Shown in pieces: positions 32,212-41,300 of a DNA stretch of 47,803 bases (position 1 is the stretch's first letter; every line of letters starts with the position of its first letter). The translations under genes and the position numbers were made by a program. This stretch comes from Methylococcales bacterium (GTDB lineage: Bacteria; Pseudomonadota; Gammaproteobacteria; Methylococcales; Methylomonadaceae). The notes under the pieces are model-generated. The model ran no database searches, was not told where the DNA came from, and saw only the letters and a program-made list of their open reading frames with translations. Where the stretch lies: positions 1 to 47,803 of the forward strand of contig JAPLRZ010000054.1 in assembly GCA_026398895.1 (NCBI GenBank). The letters are read 5' to 3'.

Positions 32212-33897
32212 ATGAGCAAACAAATTATTTATAATCCCGAGGCTCTTTCGAGAATGATGCACGGTATAGACAGTGTGGCACGAGCCGCTATCGTCACGAT
32301 GGGCAGTGCAGGGCCTGCGGTGATGATTCAGCATCGTACCGATGGCATTATGCCTGTGTTTACCCGCGATGGCGTAACGGTCGCACGGTCTATCAATTTT
32401 GATGATCGAATCGCTGACTTGGGTGCGCGAATGTTGCGTGATGTCGCAGGTGCAGTGTCTCGACAAGTCGGTGACGGTACAACCACAGCTATTGTGTTGG
32501 CACAAAAACTGGCTCATGAAAGTGTGCGTAGTGTCGCAGCAGGCTTTCATCCTTTACAATTGAAAAAAGGCTTGGATTTAGCGTTGGCTCTGGTTGAAAA
32601 ATGGTTGTTGGATAAAGCGGTTACAGGCGTAACCGATGATTGGATTGAAAAAATGTCGGCGGTTGCCACTAAGAATGAACCCAAAGTGGGACAATTATTG
32701 GCTCATGCTCTGAACGAGTTAGGGCTTGAAGGTCAACTCACTTTTCAATTGGGCAATGGACGTGAAGATGAATTGGCTATTGTCGATGGCATACACTATG
32801 AACAAGGTTATTTATCACCGTATTTTATTACTGATAAAACCCGTGCAGAAGCGGTACTCGATAATCCGTATATCCTGCTCTATGATCGTGAAATCAATGA
32901 CTTAATGGATTTAATTCCGATATTGGAAGAGGTCAGAGCAGAAGGACGTTCGTTACTCATTATTGCCGAAAATGTGATTGATAAAGCTCTGACGGGCTTA
33001 TTGCTTAATCTGACGCAGGGCGTTTTTAAAGTCGTTGCTGTTAAACCGTCTGGTTTTGGCGATAGACGACTTGACCGCTTCAAAGATTTGGCTTTATTAA
33101 CAGGCGGACAGGCGATTTTGGATGATTACAGCAGTCCAAAATTAGAATACGTTACCGTGGATATGCTGGGTCAAGCGGAGCGTGTTGTGGTCACAGAAAC
33201 CAGCATTACTATCATTGGTGCGAAAGGTGATAAACAACTTGCCAAACAACGTATTGAGACACTCCGCGCCCAAGCTGACTTCATTCTGGCAATAAAACCC
33301 GGTGAAGGTTCAGCCTCAGGGAATAAACACGATTTTGACGAATTAGAAGATCGTATCGCATTATTAGCCGCTAAAACAGGTGTGTTTAGTGTCGGCGGTT
33401 TGGCAGATTTTGAAATCAAAGAGCGCATGGTACGCATAGAAAATGCCTATATGTCCGCCAAAGCCGCACTGGAAGAAGGTGTACTAGCAGGCGGCGGGGT
33501 CGCGTTGTTTCGCTGTATAAAAATGCTCGATAGCGTGATTGCTGAAAATGCCGAGCAGCAACAAGGCATTAACATTATGAAATTGGCACTGGTTGCACCG
33601 TTGCAAAGTGTCACGCGCAATGCGGGATTGAATCCAGAAGCGGTTATTGCTCGCTTAACTGCCAGTGATGATGAGCATTTAACCATTGATACGCAACGAC
33701 AACTTTACGGCAATTTTTTGGACATTGGCATTATTGATCCAGTGAAAGTCATGCGCTTAGCACTGCGTAATGCGGTGAGCGTAGTGACAACCTTAATCAC
33801 CACCGAAGCTGTGGTGATGAATGTACCCGATTTGTCGATTATGGCAGGTTATTCGCCCGAATGGGCGGCGGCAACGCGTGAAGATCCGCGCTTATGA
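32212..33897 (+). CDS. mmoG: MmoG, GroEL-like chaperonin for sMMO
   Basis: The 561-residue protein is a divergent chaperonin 60. The ATP-site blocks are present: TRDGVTVARSINFDD, GDGTTTAIVLAQKLAHESVR and EEGVLAGGGVALFRCIKMLD, plus NPEAVIARL. It lacks the Gly-Gly-Met tail of housekeeping GroEL and ends in AATREDPRL. In studied methanotrophs MmoG is required for sMMO expression, probably by folding the hydroxylase or MmoR. It is last in the plus-strand operon before a strong terminator at 34020, and mmoR follows. Confidence 0.95.
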   Translation: MSKQIIYNPEALSRMMHGIDSVARAAIVTMGSAGPAVMIQHRTDGIMPVFTRDGVTVARSINFDDRIADLGARMLRDVAGAVSRQVGDGTTTAIVLAQKLAHESVRSVAAGFHPLQLKKGLDLALALVEKWLLDKAVTGVTDDWIEKMSAVATKNEPKVGQLLAHALNELGLEGQLTFQLGNGREDELAIVDGIHYEQGYLSPYFITDKTRAEAVLDNPYILLYDREINDLMDLIPILEEVRAEGRSLLIIAENVIDKALTGLLLNLTQGVFKVVAVKPSGFGDRRLDRFKDLALLTGGQAILDDYSSPKLEYVTVDMLGQAERVVVTETSITIIGAKGDKQLAKQRIETLRAQADFILAIKPGEGSASGNKHDFDELEDRIALLAAKTGVFSVGGLADFEIKERMVRIENAYMSAKAALEEGVLAGGGVALFRCIKMLDSVIAENAEQQQGINIMKLALVAPLQSVTRNAGLNPEAVIARLTASDDEHLTIDTQRQLYGNFLDIGIIDPVKVMRLALRNAVSVVTTLITTEAVVMNVPDLSIMAGYSPEWAAATREDPRL

Positions 33898-34019
33898 ATA
33901 AATGAATACTGAATGCTACCCGTCTGAATAAACTACATTATTCAGGTAATTACCCCGTTTTATCCTCCTACCTAGCCTCCTAATAAGAAGCTCCTTCCTT
34001 ATTCCCCCCCATGGAATAA

Positions 34020-34060
34020 AGGCAATGCGACATCATGTCACATTGCCTATTTTTTTTATT
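34020..34060 (+). terminator. Intrinsic terminator of the sMMO operon
   Basis: AGGCAATGCGACAT pairs with ATGTCACATTGCCT around one base, with a single C/A mismatch, and is followed by ATTTTTTTT. This is a textbook rho-independent terminator after mmoG. It separates the structural operon from mmoR, which must then have its own promoter in 34063-34170. Confidence 0.92.
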
Positions 34061-34183
34061 TTGTTATCGTTGCCCCCTCTAATTGGTAATGTTTTTCAAA
34101 AATTAGGCGGGATTAATCAGTTTTTTGATTTCTTAAATAGTAATCGATAGGTGATATTTTGACACCAAAATTAAAGAGGGAAA

Positions 34184-35944
34184 ATGGATATAGAACTCAA
34201 AAAACCACACAAAGTAAAGTTAGTCCACGAAACTTTATTGCTTAGACATAGAATTGAATTTGAAATAGATAGACCCATCCAAGCATGGCAATGGATGAAT
34301 CAAACCCGCTCAGTCCCAGAGCAACACGATTGGGTTCGACCTGAAGTCAGGGATGCGTGGGAACGTTGTCTTGAAGATTATCATTTACCGCTAGGGCATT
34401 TCGCTAATTGGGATGATTATCCTATTCTTGCCGCGACCGTTGAACAGACAAACCCCGCCACGCACATCAAAGAATTGATTACACACCTTAGCAATAACTT
34501 TCATACCGCTTTGCAAGACGCAGGCATGATGATGGTGCTAACGGCTGCCGATGGCAGGTTACTCTACGCGCTAGGTGAACAGAAATGGCCCAATACGTTT
34601 ATGACTCAAATGCACCTTACAGGGAGCTTGTGGTCTGAGTGTATTCTAGGTAATAACGGTATAGGCACGACCGCCATCCTTAAAAAACCCGTTGCCTTTC
34701 AAGGCATGGAACATTTTCTCAATGTATTACATCCCTTTACCACTGTTGGTTATCCTTTGCTTGATGAAGTGGGCGAGTTAATTGCCGTCATTGGTTTAAT
34801 CAGCGATCACCAAGAAAGTATGAATTCGCTGTTTGCGTTTTTGCATTTAATTTGTGTGCTGGTAAATACCAATTTACCTTTAGCCAAAAATACGGCGGCA
34901 CAAGAACGGGTGTTGGAAAAAATTCACTTTACCCCTGCAAAAAAAATCCCGCCACCGCTGAATAATTCAGCGATTTCCGTAGAATTAGACGCGCTCATTA
35001 AAAAAGCCGTTAAATTACAACACTACAAAATCCCCATTTTAATTACGGGCGAATCAGGTGTAGGCAAAGATCATTTTGTTGGTTTACTAAAAGAAGCAGG
35101 CCCTCGAAAAGACGCGCCATTGATTGCCATTAATTGCGCCTCTATTCCGCGTGATTTAATTGAAAGTGAATTATTTGGTTACGAAGCAGGCAGTTTTACG
35201 GGGGCAAAATCCAGTGGTAAGCTTGGAAAGTTTATGCTTGCCGACAAAGGTATTTTGTTTCTCGATGAAATTGGCGATATGAGTATTGACTTACAATCTA
35301 CCTTATTGCGGGTACTAGAAACCTCTGAATTTACCCCCGTAGGTGGCAATAAACCCATTCGCGTTGATGTGCAGATTGTTGCCGCAACCAATGTGCAGTT
35401 ACTGGAAGCCGTTGAAGCGGGACGTTTTCGGCGGGATCTTTATTATCGTTTGAATGGCGTGCAAATTCATCTGCTACCCTTACGCGATCGTCCCGATAAA
35501 AAAGCGATTATTCAATACATTCTGCAACGAGAAATGAATGCTATTGCACCTGATGATCAGCTTCAAATTTGCCCAGAAGTTCTTCATTTAATTCAACAGC
35601 ATCCTTGGCCAGGTAATATTCGTCAATTAATTAACGTCATAAGAGCCACATTTTATACCGCCAGCAGTTCAGTCATTAATATACAAGACTTGCCGATTGA
35701 TTTTGTCGCCGAACTTAAGCGATTCAACTCAGCTAACTTAAGTATTATTGAGCCGACTCTCAGTGATTTCACAGCCATGAGTCTAATGGACTGGGAGTTT
35801 CATGGCATAAAAATCACACTTAAAGAATGTGGCGGCAATATTTCACTAGCGGCTAAAAAACTGGGTATCACCCGAACCACGCTTTACAAAAAAATGGATC
35901 GTTTTGGTTTAAATAGGGACGGCGAAAAATGGGCTGTGGGTTAA
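34184..35944 (+). CDS. mmoR: MmoR, sigma-54-dependent transcriptional activator
   Basis: The 586-residue protein has the AcoR-like layout. An N-terminal GAF-type sensor region (about 95-230) carries LWSECILGNNGIGTT. The AAA+ domain (about 262-500) has Walker A GESGVGKD (289-296) and Walker B ILFLDEIGD (357-365). The sigma-54 contact loop reads GSFTGA (336-341) instead of the usual GAFTGA. A C-terminal Fis-type HTH is near 545-580 (GGNISLAAKKLGITRTTLYK). It should activate the sigma-54 promoter at 26394 when copper is low. AGAGGG lies before the ATG. It follows mmoG, as in other methanotrophs where mmoR and mmoG lie together. Confidence 0.93.
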   Translation: MDIELKKPHKVKLVHETLLLRHRIEFEIDRPIQAWQWMNQTRSVPEQHDWVRPEVRDAWERCLEDYHLPLGHFANWDDYPILAATVEQTNPATHIKELITHLSNNFHTALQDAGMMMVLTAADGRLLYALGEQKWPNTFMTQMHLTGSLWSECILGNNGIGTTAILKKPVAFQGMEHFLNVLHPFTTVGYPLLDEVGELIAVIGLISDHQESMNSLFAFLHLICVLVNTNLPLAKNTAAQERVLEKIHFTPAKKIPPPLNNSAISVELDALIKKAVKLQHYKIPILITGESGVGKDHFVGLLKEAGPRKDAPLIAINCASIPRDLIESELFGYEAGSFTGAKSSGKLGKFMLADKGILFLDEIGDMSIDLQSTLLRVLETSEFTPVGGNKPIRVDVQIVAATNVQLLEAVEAGRFRRDLYYRLNGVQIHLLPLRDRPDKKAIIQYILQREMNAIAPDDQLQICPEVLHLIQQHPWPGNIRQLINVIRATFYTASSSVINIQDLPIDFVAELKRFNSANLSIIEPTLSDFTAMSLMDWEFHGIKITLKECGGNISLAAKKLGITRTTLYKKMDRFGLNRDGEKWAVG

Positions 35945-35968
35945 ATCTGTTGTTTTACTTTTGGGCAT

Positions 35969-35999
35969 GACCGCCAGTTCTTTAAAGGACTGGTAGTCA
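35969..35999. terminator. Palindrome between convergent mmoR and PP-loop gene
   Basis: CCAGTTCTTTAAAGGACTGG (35974-35993) folds into a 10-bp stem with one wobble pair, extended by GAC/GTC. It sits midway between two convergent stops and may act as a bidirectional terminator, although no long T run follows. Confidence 0.45.
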
Positions 36000-36033
36000 T
36001 TAATATCACTATAATAGAAACCCACTACCAAAT

Positions 36034-37077
36034 TTAGATATACCATTCTTGAGGAATCTCATCTATTTTGAAGGGAGTGACTTGGATGTTACGTTCTGAT
36101 CCATCTTGTTGCCTAATAGTAATATCAACTTGTTCGGCATCACGTCCTTGACCATAACGGGCGGCAATTCGCGCCGCTAGATATAAATCTTCTGCGCTGA
36201 GTTCGCCATCAATTAATACTAAAGGGCCTGGGTGACTTGCACAATTCATGCTGATAAATTGTTTTTTATAGCCTTGTAAAAATCGCCCTTCGCCTTCTTC
36301 ACGCGCTACGATGAGTTTGAAATGCGGGGCAGGGCGGATATGTCTGCCGACTTTTAATAACATCACATCATCTAATTCATATTCTTTGTGTCCGTGGGCT
36401 TGCCACAAGTCCACTAATTTGGCGGAATAATTTTTATCGGTGAGAAAACAGCAACCGCCCGCAGGTTGGGCATAGTCATCAAATCCCCATTGTTCTGCTA
36501 GTGCCATTTGTGGCTTGCGTGAACGTCCTGTGATGTCATGCAGTTTTTCTCTGTCTACCCAGCCTTCACGTTCAGGCAAGGTTTCAGGGAGATTTTTTGC
36601 ACATAAAGGACGCAGTAATAAATCATCTGCACCTGATTGTTTAGAAATAATGGGCATGGTAGCTTTGCGTTGTGACATAGGACGCTGACCAATCACTTCA
36701 CCCGTGATGATGAAGTCAAAATCGTTTTCGACTATCCATTGTTTAGCTTTGTTGACCATGAAAATTTTGCAATCTAAACACGGATTCAAATGTTGCCCAT
36801 AGCCGTGTTTTGGATTAATCAGCACATTTTTATATTCTTCGATGACATCGACGATATGTAGTTTAATACCCAGTTGTTCAGCAACCCACAAGGAATTATT
36901 GCGCTTAACTTTGGCCTTGTCTTTGGCGCGAATGGCGTGGGTGTGACCTTCAACACAAAACCCTGTGAAGAAATTAATACCTTCAACGTGGATTCCTTGT
37001 TCGAGGATGGTTTTCGCCGCTAACATGGAATCTAATCCACCTGAAATTAAAGCGACCGCTTTTCTTTGCTTGCTCAT
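36034..37077 (-). CDS. PP-loop ATPase, tRNA thiolation-like (MnmA/ThiI type) with NFACT-R-like C-terminus
   Basis: The 347-residue protein has a PP-loop SGGLDS at 12-17, the ATP-pyrophosphatase fold over about 1-215, and Cys pairs where thiolases keep catalytic cysteines: Cys101/Cys104 (NPCLDCKIFM) and Cys210/Cys211 (AGGCCFLTD). MnmA-type enzymes use such cysteines to place sulphur in tRNA. The C-terminal 110 residues (HFKLIVAREEGEGRFLQGYK, HPGPLVLIDGELSAEDLYLA, ARIAARYGQG) look like an NFACT-R (DUF814-type) nucleic-acid-binding domain. This fused family is annotated as a thiolase-like protein of unproven substrate. It is not linked to sMMO by sequence. Confidence 0.75.
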   Translation of the reverse strand: MSKQRKAVALISGGLDSMLAAKTILEQGIHVEGINFFTGFCVEGHTHAIRAKDKAKVKRNNSLWVAEQLGIKLHIVDVIEEYKNVLINPKHGYGQHLNPCLDCKIFMVNKAKQWIVENDFDFIITGEVIGQRPMSQRKATMPIISKQSGADDLLLRPLCAKNLPETLPEREGWVDREKLHDITGRSRKPQMALAEQWGFDDYAQPAGGCCFLTDKNYSAKLVDLWQAHGHKEYELDDVMLLKVGRHIRPAPHFKLIVAREEGEGRFLQGYKKQFISMNCASHPGPLVLIDGELSAEDLYLAARIAARYGQGRDAEQVDITIRQQDGSERNIQVTPFKIDEIPQEWYI

Positions 37078-37121
37078 GATGATTTTTAGGTCAAAAAAAT
37101 GAACCTATTATAACGGAACAC

Positions 37122-38342
37122 TTAGATACACAAGTCGGATGATTTAATATTAGCCTCCCAGTTGCTAATCCAGTCTGGAATTTTAGCGGCTGGCATGGGT
37201 TTGGCGATGAAATAGCCTTGAGCCGCATCACAGCCTGTGCTACGCAAAAAATTCCAGTCTTCCCTGTCTTCTACGCCTTCCGCCACGGTTTTCATGTCCA
37301 GTTGTTGTGCCAGAGTCAGGCTAGCATTATAAATAGCGCGTAGTGTATTGTTACTCGCCGCGCCATGCACAAATCTTTGATCTACCTTAAGTTCGTTAAA
37401 GGGGATGTTACGCAATAGAGCGAATGAAGAGTAGCCCGTACCAAAATCGTCTATCGACAACCCAAAACGTTTCAGCCGCAAACGGCTAAGAATTTCCAGT
37501 GATGGGGATAAATCCTTCATCAACCGACTTTCAGTGATTTCCAGCACAATATCACTTGGCGTAATGCCAGCAGTAGCGGCTGCGGCTGTCATATAATCAA
37601 CAAATTCCAGTGAATTGAGATTATTCATAGAAATATTAACGGATACTTCCTGATACAGGTTGTTATCCCGCCAAATCCTAGTCTGAGCAAAAGCTGCCTC
37701 AACCACCGCGTGTGTCAAAGCATCGATTAGCCCATAGTCTTCAGCTAGGTGAATGAACTGATCGGGGGAAACCATGCCGTTCTGCGGGTGTTGCCAGCGT
37801 ACCAGTGCTTCAACCCCTACTACTTTACCACTCGTCAGATCGACTTGGGGCTGGTAGTAATTGACTAACTCGTTATTGACAATGGCGGCTCGTATCTGGT
37901 CAATATCGTAGTCTACTTTTTGCGCTAGCGAATAGTCGTTTAGCCAAGGTGGCTCCCATTTCGCCAGTAGCTTGGACAGCTCCTCTGGATTGACAGGTTT
38001 TTGCAAATGTCCGAGCATCGTTATTTTATATGTTTGCCCCAGTTTCTCGACAGTCTGCCGCATTCGCTCATTTTCACCACTCACTAGAATAAGGCTACCC
38101 GAATAGTGCCGCTTGGCTAGTTCGCGCACGAATTCTACGCCATCCATTTCTGGCATATTGATGTCCAACAAGATCAAATCCGCTGAGTAATCTGCTTGCT
38201 CCAGCCAATCCAGCGCATCGCTTCCACTTTCGTAACTTGTTATCTGAGTGAATCCTAAATTGGACAGAATACGACTTAAGAGTTTGAGCATAAAAGGCTC
38301 ATCATCAACTAGCAAAACTTTCAATGCGGATTTTTCGACCAT
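37122..38342 (-). CDS. Response regulator with EAL cyclic-di-GMP phosphodiesterase domain
   Basis: The 406-residue protein has a receiver domain (about 7-130; LILLDINMPEMDG with phosphoacceptor Asp) and an EAL domain (about 145-395). The catalytic signature is intact: EALVRW, the Asn of SVNISMNN, Glu in EITESRLM, DDFGTGYSS, Lys in LKVDQRFV, and Glu in VAEGVED. It should cleave c-di-GMP to pGpG under phosphorylation control. It lies 44 bases downstream of the hybrid kinase gene on the same strand, so that kinase is the likely phosphodonor. Confidence 0.92.
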   Translation of the reverse strand: MVEKSALKVLLVDDEPFMLKLLSRILSNLGFTQITSYESGSDALDWLEQADYSADLILLDINMPEMDGVEFVRELAKRHYSGSLILVSGENERMRQTVEKLGQTYKITMLGHLQKPVNPEELSKLLAKWEPPWLNDYSLAQKVDYDIDQIRAAIVNNELVNYYQPQVDLTSGKVVGVEALVRWQHPQNGMVSPDQFIHLAEDYGLIDALTHAVVEAAFAQTRIWRDNNLYQEVSVNISMNNLNSLEFVDYMTAAAATAGITPSDIVLEITESRLMKDLSPSLEILSRLRLKRFGLSIDDFGTGYSSFALLRNIPFNELKVDQRFVHGAASNNTLRAIYNASLTLAQQLDMKTVAEGVEDREDWNFLRSTGCDAAQGYFIAKPMPAAKIPDWISNWEANIKSSDLCI

Positions 38343-38386
38343 AATTTTACCTATTCTTGTTATTCTGTCCCAGCTATTTTCGGGAG

Positions 38387-41300
38387 TTACAATGCGTCCA
38401 GATAGTTATTCACAGCCGTCATTTCCGTCTCAAAGCGCGGTATAAGTGCTGCCAATATTTCAAGATGACCTGCCTGAGCTGCTTGTTCAATGGCGGCACA
38501 CAACTCACCTAATTCCAATGCTCCGACCGCACGCGCTGAAGACTTTAGTTTGTGTGCCAACGCGCTCACTTGCGTTGCTTGCCCTGCGGTAAATGCCCTC
38601 TTTAGCTCTGTCGCAATTTGGGTTGCACTACGTCGGAAATCCTGTAGAAAATCACTGATTACCTCAGGATCATCGCCTACCAGTGCCTCCAACACACTCA
38701 CATCTACTGCTGAGTTTAACATAGTATTTGAGGGTATAGGTACATTGGATAAGATGACAGCAGCGGCTGGTTGTAAGTTTGGATAGGCATTTGGCAGCCA
38801 TTTTTTCAACATCGCCTTCAGCTCTGCCAGTGGTGTTGGTTTACTAAGATAGTCATCCATTCCCAGTTCGTGACAATGCAAAGACTCCCCCTTAAGGGCA
38901 TTTGCGGTCAGGGCAATGATGATGCTGTGTCGGACGTTATGTTGTTCAGCACGGATAGCAGCGGTCAGTTGATAGCCATCCATGTTTGGCATGTGTAGAT
39001 CTGTTAATAGAAGGACGTAATCACCGCTACGCCAGCGTTCCAATGCTTCAAGACCGTCATTAACAATATCGGCGGCAAATCCAAGCAAGGCAAGCTGTTG
39101 TAGAATTACTTTCTGATTAGTCTCGTTGTCTTCTGCGACTAAAATCAGTCTATCCTGCTGTAGTGCATCGGTTCGCAGTGGGGCGATGAAAGCCGATTCG
39201 CTTTTGTTAGACAGTGGGGTATTTAGTTTTACCTCCTCCCGTCCAGCGGCGATAGCTACCGACTGGAGAATAATGTTCTGTGTTAAAGCATTGCCATCCA
39301 CTTCTACTCCCCGAGCCGTATCCAGCCACCGTGGTTTCCGCCGCATCCCGCGCTTGATGACAACGAAGCGAATAGTTTGCATTGGCTGGGCAAAGGAAAG
39401 CTCCTCTGCTAATGGCGGTGTATTGCCTGCGTCTATTAACCATATCCACGGTTTGGGTGATACGATGTCGTTTTTCTCGCGTGCCGCTGCCAAATTGGGT
39501 ACTTGCTCAACCACCGCACCAGCGGCTAGCAGATAGGCGGTCAGATAATCAGCCAGCCCTTCTTTACCGCCTATTACCAGACAAGAAAGCCCAGTGATCA
39601 GTGATGGTATAGTTTTATTGCTGACTTTGTCTAATACCAGCATAAAAGGCAGTCGTGCAGTAAACGTAGAACCCTGTCCCAGCGTACTCTGTACGGTAAT
39701 TTCTCCCCCCATCAGCTGCACCAGTTTATGAACAATGGACAAGCCCAGCCCCGTGCCGCCAAAACGCCGCGTTGTCGAAATATCAGCTTGAGTGAAGGGA
39801 GTAAATAAATGTTCTTGAGTTGCTTGATCCATACCAATACCGTTGTCAAGCACGCGAATGTCTACCACGACTTGCTTGGTGTTACGCTCGACCAGTATGA
39901 CCTGCACTGATACGCGCCCTACGCGGTCTTGTCCACTAGAGAACTTAATGGCATTGTTAGTAAGATTAATGATGATCTGGCGCAGACGCTGGGCATCGCT
40001 TAGCACGGTGACAGGAATCGCTGGATCGTTAAAGAGTGTCAGTTCCACTTCCTTCTTACTGGCAAAGTGATCTAGCATAACGCAGACTTTTTCTACCACC
40101 TCGCTCACCGCAGTCGGTTCAGACTCAATCTCCAGCTTGTCAGCCTCAATCTTGGAAAAATCGAGAATGTCTTCAATGATGCCCAGTAGTGAAAACGCCG
40201 AGTCGCGGATGGTATCGACCATTTCCATCTGATAGCCTTTAAGACTGGTCTGTTGTAGCACGTCCACCATACCGATTACGCCATTCATCGGGGTGCGAAT
40301 CTCGTGACTCATGGCAGCTAGGAACTCCGACTTGGCATGATTAGCCTGTTCTGCCTCAGTCTTGGCAGCAAGCAGTGCTTGTTCAAACTGTTTGCGCTCT
40401 GTGATGTCACGCACAATTCCAGTGAAAAAGCGACCCTCACCCAACTGCATCTCGCTCATCGCCATCTCTAGCGGAAAGGTGCTGCCGTCCTTGCGCCGCC
40501 CATCAATGATCTGCCCGATACCGATGACGCGGGCTTCATCAGTAGTATAGTAACGTTCGAGGTAACTATCATGTTCACTGTGTGGCATCAACATATTAAT
40601 GTTCTGCCCGATTACCTCGGCGGCAACATAGCCAAAAATGCGCTCAATGGCTGGGTTGATAGTTTCGACCGTACCGTACTCATTGATGGTGATAATGCCA
40701 TCCGCTATGGTATTAAGGATTGTGTGAATGTGAATGGCGTGGTCACGCAGTCGGTTCTCCGCCGCTTTGAGTTCGGAAATATCGTGGAATGCAACCACCA
40801 TACCCTCTATTTCCCCTGCTTCATTACACATCGGCGTACTGGCATAAGTGACATGAAAACTCGTGCCATCTTTGCGCCAGAACACTTCATGGTCAACATA
40901 GCGGCTGATACCATCATCCAATGTTGCATAAATAGGGCATTCATTCTGTAGATAGTGCGTGCCATCGGCACTGCTGTGATGGATTGCCGAATGGGAGGAT
41001 TGACCAATCAGCTCCTTTTCACGCCAGCCAAGCAGGGCAGCGGCAGCAGGATTCTCGAAAATGATATTTCCCAGTAAGTCGATGCCGTATAAGCCGTCGC
41101 CAACAGAAGTAAGAATCTGCTCATGTAAACATTGTAAATTTAGCAATGCTTCATCTGTGCGTTTGCGCTCGGTAATATCAATCCAGTAACCCACCATTTC
41201 TTGCGGCTGACCGTCGGCATCACGCACCAGTTTGCAGCCGTCATGTATCCATCGCCAACTGCCATCTTGATGCTGAAAGCGATATTCAAAAAAACCAGCA

